Positions 1 through 7,165 of a DNA stretch of 13,931 nt are shown here, one piece after another. This DNA comes from Candidatus Colicola coprequi. Lineage in GTDB: Bacteria; Bacteroidota; Bacteroidia; Bacteroidales; Paludibacteraceae. The DNA lies in the NCBI GenBank assembly GCA_018065765.1, contig JAGHSR010000014.1:1-13931 (forward strand). The letters are read 5' to 3'. The notes under the pieces are model-generated. The model was given only the letters and a program-made list of their open reading frames with translations. It was not told the DNA's origin and searched no databases. A program made the translations under genes and the position numbers. Numbering within the stretch: position 1 is the stretch's first letter; the number at the start of each line of letters is the position of its first letter.

Positions 1-110
1 GTCCCCGACACGCTTGCGTGGTGGGGAGAGGAAGAGCAACTGAGCCCTTAATGACCGTGGTCATTCCTTGGCGATGTTTGCTCTGACGAAGCAAGATACA
101 AGAATTGTTC
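1..110 (+). ncRNA. Candidate structured RNA, 3' portion (possibly 6S RNA)
   Basis: No reading frame here looks like a gene: frame 1 stops at 49-51, frame 2 at 41-43, frame 3 by about 84. The stretch folds locally instead. CCCC (3-6) pairs with GGGG (23-26) around CACG/CGTG (9-12/17-20); AATGAC (50-55) pairs with GTCATT (60-65) around a 4-nt loop; TTGCT (78-82) pairs with AGCAA (90-94). From memory, Bacteroidales often carry 6S RNA (ssrS) between zapA and rny, which would place its 3' part here. The 5' part lies outside the window, so the closing stem cannot be tested. It could also be an rny leader. The RNA identity is inference; the hairpins are seen. Confidence 0.3.
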
Positions 111-203
111 CAAAAGCGACCGAAACAAAGATCCGATCAATGTAAACACATAAAAACTAATTTCTAGAACATACCATAAATCAGCAATCATAAATTTAAA
201 ATT

Positions 204-1727
204 ATGTCAGTAACCATTCTTATTACCGTTGGTGCCCTCATACTCGGTGCCGTTATATGTTTCCTCTTCTTCCGATATTCCAGTGCCAGCATTATCAAGA
301 AAGCTGAGGAAGAAGCCGAAGTTATCAAGAAAAACAAAATCGTTGAAGCCAAGGAGAAGTTTATCGCCCTCAAACTTGAGCACGATGAACAAGTCCGTCA
401 GGATAATCAACGTAAGCAACAGCGTGACCAGCAACTCCAGCAGCGTGAGCAGCAGCTCAATCAACGCCAAGGTGAACTGCAGCGCGCACAAAACGAACTG
501 CAACAGCGTACACAACAGATGGAGCAGCAGCAGAAGGCTTTGGACTATAAGTCGCAAGAAATCGACAAACTCCATCACCAAGCCCAGCAGCAACTCGAAG
601 CACTCTCAGGTATGTCTGCAGAGGAGGCTAAAAAACAACTCGTGGAAGCCCTCAAGGATGAGGCAAAAACCAACGCCATGTCTTATATCAACGAGATCAT
701 GGACGATGCACGCCTGACAGCCAATAAAGAGGCTAAGAAAATCATAATCCAAACCATTCAACGCATAGCTTCCGACACTACAGTTGAAAATGCTGTCAGC
801 GTCTTCCATATTGACAACGACGAAGTCAAAGGACGTATCATCGGTCGAGAAGGTCGTAATATCCGTGCTTTGGAAGCCGCTACCGGCGTGGAAATCGTGG
901 TAGATGATACTCCGGAGGCTATCACCTTGTCCGCTTACGATCCTGTGCGTCGTGAGATTGCACGTCTGTCACTTCACCAACTTGTTCAAGATGGACGTAT
1001 CCACCCGGCACGTATCGAGGAAGTGGTGGCTAAAGTTACCAAGCAGGTGGAAGATGAGATTATTGAGACCGGTAAACGTACTACCATTGATATGGGTGTA
1101 CACGGTTTGCACCCTGAACTCATCCGTCTCATCGGTAAGATGAAATACCGCTCCAGTTATGGTCAGAACCTGCTCCAACATGCTCGTGAAACGGCTAATC
1201 TCTGTGCTGCTATGGCTGCCGATTTGGGACTCAATCCTAAGAAAGCCCGCCGTGCCGGTTTGTTGCACGATATAGGTAAAGTGGCTGAGGAAGATACAGA
1301 TCTGCCACACGCAGAGTTAGGTATGAAACTATGCGAAAAATATGGAGAAAAACCGGATATCTGTAACGCAGTGGGTGCTCACCACGATGAGATGGAGATG
1401 GAGACCCTCATTGCTCCTATTGTGCAGGCTTGTGATGCTATCTCCGGAGCTCGTCCCGGAGCTCGTCGTGAGATAGTAGAAACATATGTTAAGCGTTTGA
1501 ATGACCTTGAAAATATGGCTATGTCCTATCCGGGCGTCATCAAAACCTATGCTTTGCAAGCAGGCCGCGAACTGCGTGTTATCGTAGGTGCTGATAAGAT
1601 TTCTGATAAGGACACCGAACTTCTCAGCTTCGACCTCGCTAAGCGCATTCAAGATGAAATGACTTATCCGGGGCAGGTTAAGATTACCGTCATCCGCGAA
1701 ACCCGCGCCATCAACTACGCTAAGTAA
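204..1727 (+). CDS. rny: Ribonuclease Y
   Basis: Membrane-anchored endoribonuclease that starts decay of many mRNAs. The 507-residue product has the family's full order: an N-terminal membrane helix (about 3-23), a long coiled coil (about 30-150), a KH RNA-binding domain (about 200-270, GREG loop at 214-217) and a metal-dependent HD domain with H326 (LLQH), HD at 355-356 in LLHDIGK, and HHD at 393-395. Length is close to Bacteroidales relatives, and the C-terminal half is strongly conserved. The first ATG gives the helix at once, so the start is secure; no Shine-Dalgarno is present, as usual in this phylum. No clear TTTG/TAnnTTTG promoter was found in bases 1-203, so transcription may begin upstream. 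The coiled coil is unusually rich in glutamine. The stop lies 2 bp from the convergent dapA stop. Confidence 0.97.
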   Translation: MSVTILITVGALILGAVICFLFFRYSSASIIKKAEEEAEVIKKNKIVEAKEKFIALKLEHDEQVRQDNQRKQQRDQQLQQREQQLNQRQGELQRAQNELQQRTQQMEQQQKALDYKSQEIDKLHHQAQQQLEALSGMSAEEAKKQLVEALKDEAKTNAMSYINEIMDDARLTANKEAKKIIIQTIQRIASDTTVENAVSVFHIDNDEVKGRIIGREGRNIRALEAATGVEIVVDDTPEAITLSAYDPVRREIARLSLHQLVQDGRIHPARIEEVVAKVTKQVEDEIIETGKRTTIDMGVHGLHPELIRLIGKMKYRSSYGQNLLQHARETANLCAAMAADLGLNPKKARRAGLLHDIGKVAEEDTDLPHAELGMKLCEKYGEKPDICNAVGAHHDEMEMETLIAPIVQACDAISGARPGARREIVETYVKRLNDLENMAMSYPGVIKTYALQAGRELRVIVGADKISDKDTELLSFDLAKRIQDEMTYPGQVKITVIRETRAINYAK

Positions 1728-1729
1728 CT

Positions 1730-2662
1730 TTAGTCTTTTTTGCAGGATTGCAGACGGATGGTTTCAGTGTGAAGCTGTGCTTGGATAGCCGGAGAATTAG
1801 GAACCAATGGCAGGCGAAGGTAGTTGCCAATCACTCCCATATCTGCCAGAATAGTCTTAACTCCGGCCGGGTTGCCCTCGATAAAGAGCAAACGAACCAT
1901 CTCGGCATATTGAGCCTGCAGGCTTGCGTCCTTTGTGTGAACGATCTGACGAAAAGCCTCTGGGAATGCGTTTGCCGAGGCACTAATGAGTCCGGCTGCC
2001 CCGGCTTGCATCAGTTCAGCGGCTATGCCGTCGTCACCGGAAATGACCAAAAGATGGGTTGTTTGTGATTGGTGATGGGTGATAGAGGAGAGATTGATCA
2101 GACGCTTAATCTGTTCTACATTGCCGGACGCCTCCTTGATGCCGCAGATCTTGTCAGGATGGGCATTATAGATGCGCATAACCGTTTCTGGGAGCATATT
2201 GATACCTGTGCGACCCGGTATATTGTAAAGCAAGACGGGAATCGGACTCGCTTGAGCAATAGCAGAGAAGTGTTGAAACAACCCTTCTTGTGAGGGTTTG
2301 TTGTAGTAGGGGCACACACTTAGAATGGCTGCAAAGTGCTGCGTGAGTGTGTCGCGAAGGAAATTAATTTGTCGAACGACTTGCGCTGTACAGTTGCCAC
2401 CTAACCCAAGAACCATAGGAATGGGTTGATGGGTGGTAGGTGACGGATGACTCTCTACAAAACGGACGATATAGTCTCTTACAGATGTCTTTTCTTCATC
2501 GGTCATGGTAGCCGCTTCGGCTGTCGTGCCCAGTACCACAAAATAGTCCACTCCGGCAGTTATCTGCTTGATGAGCAGTCGCTCCAGTGCGGGAAAATCT
2601 ACATTGCCATTGCTAAGAAAAGGAGTGATGAGGGCGGTGCCCATGCCATAGAGATTAGTCAT
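1730..2662 (-). CDS. dapA: 4-hydroxy-tetrahydrodipicolinate synthase, copy A
   Basis: Condenses pyruvate with aspartate semialdehyde in the cytoplasm, the first committed step to diaminopimelate and lysine. The 310-residue product is a complete class I aldolase barrel. Visible active-site residues are T46-T47 (GTTAE), Y120 (CPYYN), Y146 and R151 (LYNIPGRTG) and the Schiff-base lysine K176 (GIKEASGN). It starts inside the end of the upstream hypothetical gene (shared ATGACTAA, 2655-2662), which suggests translational coupling. It matches copy B at about 80% over the first 190 residues. It differs by an extra 5 residues in a His/Gln/Thr-rich loop (about 194-203) made by heptamer DNA, and by Ala rather than Gly after the catalytic threonines. 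Related aldolases such as N-acetylneuraminate lyase are less likely given the GIKEASGN motif. Confidence 0.93.
   Translation of the reverse strand: MTNLYGMGTALITPFLSNGNVDFPALERLLIKQITAGVDYFVVLGTTAEAATMTDEEKTSVRDYIVRFVESHPSPTTHQPIPMVLGLGGNCTAQVVRQINFLRDTLTQHFAAILSVCPYYNKPSQEGLFQHFSAIAQASPIPVLLYNIPGRTGINMLPETVMRIYNAHPDKICGIKEASGNVEQIKRLINLSSITHHQSQTTHLLVISGDDGIAAELMQAGAAGLISASANAFPEAFRQIVHTKDASLQAQYAEMVRLLFIEGNPAGVKTILADMGVIGNYLRLPLVPNSPAIQAQLHTETIRLQSCKKD
2056..2083. repeat. Heptamer repeat patch inside dapA copy A
   Basis: Three consecutive 7-nt units ending in GAT (2063-2069, 2070-2076, 2077-2083; pattern NNGTGAT) with a degenerate fourth at 2056-2062. On the coding strand they read as ATCACNN and encode ITHHQSQTTH (residues 194-203). 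The homologous loop of copy B is 5 residues shorter and lacks the pattern, so the patch arose or was lost after the duplication. Confidence 0.75.
2422..2449. repeat. Degenerate heptamer patch in dapA copy A
   Basis: Four 7-nt units following NNRGNTG at 2422, 2429, 2436 and 2443. They encode the Pro/His/Thr-rich loop around residues 71-80. Copy B has three matching units at 6397-6417 at the homologous place and the loop has equal length there, so this patch predates the duplication. Degenerate, hence lower confidence. Confidence 0.45.
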
Positions 2663-3179
2663 TGCTTTTGATGAGTTTAAGGTAATAAATAATTTGCTCG
2701 AACAGGAACTCCTGACTCTCCTGTGCCGGTGTATCTAACATAAAGTTGTGTATGCCTTCTTGCGCATGACGTCCAGCCTTGAAATCAGCTTTCAGATACA
2801 TCGCCATATATCGCAAGGGCAGACTATCTCCTTGTGTAAGGTCAATGAGCAAGTCGTAGGGGTGTCGCATCAACTCCTCGCGGATGGCAGCTTTGGGGGT
2901 ACCAAAGATGGTGAAATCTTTGCGACCTAAAATGCGACTTTGAGGCAGATTAGCAGAGAGGACTTCCTTTTTATCTGCATACCCCAAAAGGATGACATTC
3001 TTGTCCGTCTCTCCTTTGGTCAAACGATCTGCCAAACGATGAATGACAGGGTTTTTCTCTATAAGGTCACTCTCAAACAGCAGAACCACCGTACGCACAT
3101 TCTCCCAACGCGGGAAATGGACCTGACGTTTAGGCTGCCTGCGCAAGATATATTCAAATATTTTCTCGCGGATATCCAT
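2655..3179 (-). CDS. Uncharacterised Bacteroidota protein, copy A (DUF6913-like)
   Basis: A 174-residue protein of unknown function. I believe the family is annotated as DUF6913 and is often found beside dapA or ligA in Bacteroidales, but this is from memory. No signal peptide or membrane segment is seen. The N-terminus is basic (RRQPKRQVHFPRW from residue 13), followed by alternating hydrophobic strands and helices (VVLLFESD, VILLGYADK, DLLIDLTQ) suggestive of an alpha/beta fold. Copy B has the same length and about 84% identity (28 differences). It is the first gene of a two-gene operon, has its own promoter at 3202-3233, and shares its last 8 nt with dapA. A role tied to DapA is inferred only from this coupling, kept in both copies. 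Confidence 0.85.
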   Translation of the reverse strand: MDIREKIFEYILRRQPKRQVHFPRWENVRTVVLLFESDLIEKNPVIHRLADRLTKGETDKNVILLGYADKKEVLSANLPQSRILGRKDFTIFGTPKAAIREELMRHPYDLLIDLTQGDSLPLRYMAMYLKADFKAGRHAQEGIHNFMLDTPAQESQEFLFEQIIYYLKLIKSND

Positions 3180-3201
3180 AGTGATTGAGTATTAGAACAT
3201 G

Positions 3202-3233
3202 CAAAGATACTGCTTTCTGACTGAATATACAAA
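3202..3233 (-). promoter_or_regulatory. Promoter of cassette A
   Basis: On the minus strand, a -33 TTTG (3233-3230), a 20-nt spacer and a -7 TATCTTTG (3209-3202) match the Bacteroidota sigma consensus. The predicted start of transcription is near 3198, giving a leader of about 19 nt before the ATG at 3179. It aligns with the promoter of cassette B with about 26 of 33 bases matching, so it was duplicated with the genes. Confidence 0.75.
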
Positions 3234-3337
3234 AAAAGTTGTTGCAACTCTGCTACACTCTGCGATACAGCATTTGTCTTGGAATTATATGGGAATATAA
3301 CAAGATTTTTCCTTGCTTCCCGTGGCCTTTGGGAAAA

Positions 3338-3403
3338 TGTTCCACGGCTTAACGTCAGTCTAAGGTCCGCTAAACGTCGGCTAATCCTCTGCTACGTGGA
3401 ACA
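3338..3403. repeat. 11-bp tandem array bounded by a 9-bp inverted repeat
   Basis: TGTTCCACG at 3338-3346 and its perfect reverse complement CGTGGAACA at 3395-3403 bound a stretch of imperfect 11-nt units starting at 3346, 3357, 3368 and 3379 (approximate consensus GGCTAAACGTC), with a weaker fifth at 3390. It lies in the 323-bp gene-free stretch 3180-3502, between the glycosidase terminator and the cassette A promoter. No coding potential was recognised there. The half-sites resemble halves of the ParB-binding site parS, but separated by 48 bp. Confidence 0.55.
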
Positions 3404-3431
3404 ATTGATTTTTGGAATAGAGAGAGTCTGT

Positions 3432-3469
3432 CAAAAAAAACAGTCGCAGATCTTTAGAGTCGGCGACTA
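3432..3469 (-). terminator. Intrinsic terminator after the glycosidase operon
   Basis: On the minus strand, AGTCGC (3468-3463) can pair with GCGACT (3447-3442) across a 15-nt loop. One base later comes a run of eight T (3440-3433). An outer 8-bp inverted repeat (GGAATAGA 3414-3421 with TCTATTCC 3471-3478) encloses the element. It lies about 34 nt past the glycosidase stop and separates that operon from cassette A. Confidence 0.7.
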
Positions 3470-3502
3470 TTCTATTCCTGTATCAAGTTTTACTGATTAT
3501 TT

Positions 3503-5725
3503 CTATTGAATAGGACTGCCAAGTACATCGTAAATCATGCCTTGTTTGCGAATAAGAAGACGTCCATTCTGCACAAACTTCTCATTTTTAGCTGGAGCTA
3601 AAGTTTCTTCAATACCTGTCTCGTTTATCCAATCACGATAATGGCACTGGATGGTCGGAATGGCGAAAGTGTATGGCGTGCTCTTCTTGGCATCTTTCAG
3701 AGTGAATCGAATCTTGCTGAGTGTTAACGGGTAGATGGCTTGGTGATTTCCAACAATGCGTGCGAGATCGATGCGATAGATGTAGTCAATATCTGTTGGA
3801 ACGACATCGGCGATTTGTCCCGATGTGATGCTTTCTCCTTCAGCCGTTTCAATGGTTAATGCCATAGATTGAATAGGGGCTGATGTTTGAAATGTTATCA
3901 ATAAAGAATCAGGACAACCATATAAACGTTGGTTAGGTTCTATGGTTAGAGAAGCTCCTCGGGTATTTGAGTATGAAACAGTAGTGTCTGTAGTATAGCC
4001 AGTTGGCATATATTCATTATTGGCAATCTCGACATTTACTTTTATACTATCGCTAAAGTCACCGATAGTTCCAATCAAAATGGTGGATCCGTTCTTTGTT
4101 CCGTTTAGTTGTCCGGCGGCATTGACGGAAGCGATGCTGTTGTCATCTGCATCCCAAGTTAAGGCAGATGGCAGGACCCCAATCTCTCTCTTGCCAACCA
4201 GTCCTCCAATCTCAATTTCGTAATTACTTACTCTATCTACCCAAACACTATCCAAACGGAATGCGACCTGTGCGTTGTTGTCTATGTGGATGTGAATGGT
4301 GGTAGTAACGCCTTGGTAATTGGCTATGATGTCACCATCTCCTATGGCTATGAAAGTTTTACCGTCTTCCATGAAATAGCCTACCGTGGAATCGCAGGTC
4401 ATCTGCACGTTTTCAACATCGGTATGGAGAAGCATGTCGTATTGATTGTAGCCGTAGAAGAGAGGACGGGTATAACCATATTTAGGTAATACCAAAGTGT
4501 TGTCATGAGGCACCAATCGTGTGATGGTTGCGTCTTCAGGCGCTGTGCATACGGCAAAGAAACCATCTCCACATGCCCGTTCGGTGCCATCGCTGGGTGT
4601 GTTGACTTGTCCTCCGAGTGGTGCAATGTACATACAAGATGAGCCTCCTCCATCTAAGTTCATGGCATCGTATGCTCCGAAGAATTTCATTACGCGTGCT
4701 TCGTTGTCGGTGGTGACACCGGTTGTTCCTTGTGTACGCCCGTCCAAAACGCAGAAAATGATGGTATCGCGAGTGATGCTATAACCGATACCGGTACGTG
4801 GCTCACGACTAGCCCAAGTGGAATCGGTTACTACTTTTCCATCTCGAAGCATCTGTCCATATACGCTTGCATCGGGACCTCCGACAGCATGTGCAATGTC
4901 AAATTGTTTGCCGCTGACAGTCAATCCCAATGAAATGACAACTTCATCGCCAATATGGAGTGCATCTAATTTGGTGGCCATACTTCCGTTACCCGACAAA
5001 ACGACCTTGTCCTTAGGAATAGCCATTCGTCCGTTGTTTTGAACTACTTTTTCTACTACAAGTCGTACCTCCTTATTAATCCCCCATTGCTCATTTTCTT
5101 TCAGTGCGAGCAATACCTCTGTTCCAGCCGTGCACGCTGTTGTTGTGGAACCATTAAAATGATTGAACAAAGTCAGTTTGTCTTTGGAACGAGTGTAATT
5201 GACATTGTAAATGGTCAGATCTTCTCCATTTACGGTGGCTTTCATTGCCCGCGTGAATGCACCTATGTATGGACGTTTGTTGTCATCTATTACAAATGAC
5301 TGACGTTTATTGGATTGTAAAGACGCTATTTCGTGGTCGATGATTACTCCACCGGATGGACGACCGTACAACAAACAATTGGTACCTTCGGTAATTAAGG
5401 TAGATTTGGTTGTGAAGAAGTCGGCATTCGTTCCTGCGAACAGCAAATGGCCGGCTTTTGAATGGCGTTTTGCCATGGCACTGGGACATTCGGTGCCAAT
5501 AATGGTATCTTTGGCAAGAACAGATTCAAATTGAATGTAAGGGTTTCGTGTATCCACCTGTGTGATAAAAGCGTTGACGGGATAGTCGTTTTTTCCGTTG
5601 GCTTGTGTGAGACGTACAGCTGTGTAGTATGTACCAGGACCAACCTGCATATGTGCGATGGTATCTAAATTGTAATCACCATTGCTGAGAGTTAAAATGG
5701 TAGAGAGTAGAATAAACAGTTTCAT
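3503..5725 (-). CDS. Secreted phosphodiester glycosidase family (NAGPA) protein with Ig-like domain
   Basis: A 740-residue exported protein. Residues 1-16 form a short, weakly charged signal peptide. The NAGPA-type domain (about 90-395) shows NADFF (100-104), VGGPD (281-285), EPRTGIG (308-314), DGR (328-330) and NLDGGGSS (356-363). The family includes the lysosomal enzyme that removes GlcNAc from phosphodiesters; bacterial members probably cleave sugar-phosphodiesters in envelope or extracellular glycans, but the substrate here is unknown. A bacterial Ig-like (BIG2) domain lies at about 505-567, followed by a beta-rich region. The end (NGRLLIRK then YDVLGSPI) resembles a short C-terminal motif of secreted Bacteroidales proteins, possibly for sorting. 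Its ATG overlaps the dapA copy B stop (ATGA, 5722-5725), so it is the third gene of the B operon; a terminator follows. Confidence 0.9.
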   Translation of the reverse strand: MKLFILLSTILTLSNGDYNLDTIAHMQVGPGTYYTAVRLTQANGKNDYPVNAFITQVDTRNPYIQFESVLAKDTIIGTECPSAMAKRHSKAGHLLFAGTNADFFTTKSTLITEGTNCLLYGRPSGGVIIDHEIASLQSNKRQSFVIDDNKRPYIGAFTRAMKATVNGEDLTIYNVNYTRSKDKLTLFNHFNGSTTTACTAGTEVLLALKENEQWGINKEVRLVVEKVVQNNGRMAIPKDKVVLSGNGSMATKLDALHIGDEVVISLGLTVSGKQFDIAHAVGGPDASVYGQMLRDGKVVTDSTWASREPRTGIGYSITRDTIIFCVLDGRTQGTTGVTTDNEARVMKFFGAYDAMNLDGGGSSCMYIAPLGGQVNTPSDGTERACGDGFFAVCTAPEDATITRLVPHDNTLVLPKYGYTRPLFYGYNQYDMLLHTDVENVQMTCDSTVGYFMEDGKTFIAIGDGDIIANYQGVTTTIHIHIDNNAQVAFRLDSVWVDRVSNYEIEIGGLVGKREIGVLPSALTWDADDNSIASVNAAGQLNGTKNGSTILIGTIGDFSDSIKVNVEIANNEYMPTGYTTDTTVSYSNTRGASLTIEPNQRLYGCPDSLLITFQTSAPIQSMALTIETAEGESITSGQIADVVPTDIDYIYRIDLARIVGNHQAIYPLTLSKIRFTLKDAKKSTPYTFAIPTIQCHYRDWINETGIEETLAPAKNEKFVQNGRLLIRKQGMIYDVLGSPIQ

Positions 5726-6630
5726 ATTTTTGAGAGTGAATTAAGTTCTGTACAAATTTTCTTTTGAATCATGTCTGAGTTAGGTACCAATGGCAAACGC
5801 AGACAATTGCTGATAAGACCCATGTGAGCAAGGGTAGTCTTGATGCCTGAAGGATTGCCTTCGGCAAAGAGCAGGCGAACCATCTCGGCATAGCGAGCCT
5901 GCATATCGGAGTCTTTCTCGTGAACAATACGGCGGAAATTCTCGGGGAAAGCATTAGAAGCCACACTAATCAAACCGGCTGCACCTGCCTGCATGAGTTC
6001 GGCAGCTATACCGTCATCACCGGATATGACCAAAAAGTCGTTGGATGCAGACGCGGCAAGAGTAATGAGGCGTTTGATTTGCTCTACATTGCCGGAGGCT
6101 TCTTTGATGCCACATATTTTGTCCGGTTGGGCATTGTAGAGACGCATAACGGTTTCCGGCAACAGGTTCACGCCCGTGCGCCCGGGCACATTATATAGGA
6201 GTACGGGTACGGGACTGGCTTGTGCAATGGCAGAGAAATGTTGATAAAGACCTTCTTGTGAAGGTTTGTTGTAGTAGGGACAAACGCTCAGAATGGCAGC
6301 AAAGTGCCGGATGAGCGTATCGTTTAGTTCATTCAGTTGCTTGATGACCTGTGCCGTACAATTGCCTCCCACACCCAAAACAAGAGGGAGTGGACGCAGG
6401 GTGACAGGTGAAGGATGTGCTTCGATGAAACGGATAATAAACTCTCTGACGGCTGTTCTCTCCTCGTTCGTCATAGTTGCCGCTTCGCCTGTAGTGCCCA
6501 ACACTACAATATAATCCACTCCACCGGCAATCTGCTTGTGCAATAGTCGCTCCAAAGCCGGGAAATCAACTTCACCATTGTCTAAAAAAGGTGTGATAAG
6601 GGCGGTGCCCAGACCATAAAGATTAGTCAT
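5722..6630 (-). CDS. dapA: 4-hydroxy-tetrahydrodipicolinate synthase, copy B
   Basis: Second DapA paralogue, 302 residues, complete. Active-site residues are intact: T46-T47 in GTTGE, Y120 in CPYYN, Y146 and R151 in LYNVPGRTG, K176 in GIKEASGN. The frame is open to 6759, but the start at 6630 is preferred because it gives the same N-terminus as copy A (MTNLYG) and the same 8-nt overlap with the hypothetical gene. A start at 6759 would add 43 residues overlapping that gene. The stop TGA shares ATGA with the downstream glycosidase start. The loop at about 191-199 lacks the heptamer-coded insertion of copy A. Both copies look catalytically competent, so the pair may be redundant, differently regulated, or diverged in substrate; sequence alone does not decide. 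Confidence 0.92.
   Translation of the reverse strand: MTNLYGLGTALITPFLDNGEVDFPALERLLHKQIAGGVDYIVVLGTTGEAATMTNEERTAVREFIIRFIEAHPSPVTLRPLPLVLGVGGNCTAQVIKQLNELNDTLIRHFAAILSVCPYYNKPSQEGLYQHFSAIAQASPVPVLLYNVPGRTGVNLLPETVMRLYNAQPDKICGIKEASGNVEQIKRLITLAASASNDFLVISGDDGIAAELMQAGAAGLISVASNAFPENFRRIVHEKDSDMQARYAEMVRLLFAEGNPSGIKTTLAHMGLISNCLRLPLVPNSDMIQKKICTELNSLSKI
6397..6417. repeat. Degenerate heptamer patch in dapA copy B
   Basis: Three 7-nt units (CAGGGTG, ACAGGTG, AAGGATG) at 6397, 6404 and 6411, homologous to the patch at 2422-2449 in copy A. They encode part of the HPSP loop near residue 72. Weak by itself; listed because it lets the age of the patch be placed before the duplication. Confidence 0.35.
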
Positions 6631-7147
6631 TGCTTTTGATAAGTTTGAGATAATAGATGATTTGTCCGAAAAGAAACTCCTGGCTCTCCTGTGCCGGCGT
6701 ATCCAACATGAAGTCGTGAATGCCCTCGCGTATGTGACGTCCTGTTTTGAAATCGGCATTGAGATAGGTGGCCATATACCTTAGCGGAAGGCAATCTTTT
6801 TGCGTGAGATCAATCAACAGGTCGTAAGGATGCCGCATCAGTTCCTCTCGTATGTTAGCCTTTGGCACTCCAAAAATAGTAAAATCCTTGCGCCCTAAAA
6901 TACGACTTTGAGGAAGATTGGGGGAAAGGATATCTTTCTTGTCAACATATCCCAACAAGGTGACATTCTTGTCTGCTTCCTCAGTAGATAAACGTTCTGC
7001 AAGACGGCGAACAGTCGGGTTTTTCTCAATAAGGTCGCTCTCAAAAAGTATGACTATTGTGCGCACATTCTCCCAACGCGGGAAATGGACCTGGCGTTTA
7101 GGCTGCCTGCGCAAGATATACCCAAATATTTTCTCGCGAATATTCAT
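6623..7147 (-). CDS. Uncharacterised Bacteroidota protein, copy B (DUF6913-like)
   Basis: Paralogue of the gene at 2655-3179: 174 residues, about 84% identical, function unknown. The frame is open further upstream to 7432, but the start at 7147 is chosen because it matches copy A, lies just after a good promoter (7166-7197), and the extension would run through that promoter into the divergent nuclease gene. The basic N-terminus (RRQPKRQVHFPRW) and the closing segment (about 152-174) are almost unchanged between copies, while residues 45-60 vary most. The stop is shared with the dapA copy B start over 8 nt. It leads an operon of three: hypothetical, dapA, glycosidase. The 59 nt coding for about residues 10-29 differ at one base from copy A, more alike than the rest of the gene. 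Confidence 0.85.
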   Translation of the reverse strand: MNIREKIFGYILRRQPKRQVHFPRWENVRTIVILFESDLIEKNPTVRRLAERLSTEEADKNVTLLGYVDKKDILSPNLPQSRILGRKDFTIFGVPKANIREELMRHPYDLLIDLTQKDCLPLRYMATYLNADFKTGRHIREGIHDFMLDTPAQESQEFLFGQIIYYLKLIKSND

Positions 7148-7165
7148 ATCACTCCATTTTGAGCG

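Noticed and set aside
1..51. Open frame 1 as the end of an upstream protein
   Set aside because: Only 16 codons, unfamiliar composition, and the same bases form a strong hairpin.
1730..2662. dapA copy A as inactive because of Ala in GTTAE
   Set aside because: All catalytic residues are present, and Ala at this place is, as far as I recall, normal for Bacteroidota.
4020..5299. Several + strand open frames inside the glycosidase gene
   Set aside because: They are antisense shadows with no recognisable motifs or promoter.
6631..6759. Upstream extension of dapA copy B by 43 residues
   Set aside because: It overlaps the hypothetical gene in another frame, has no family match, and copy A starts at the MTNLYG position.
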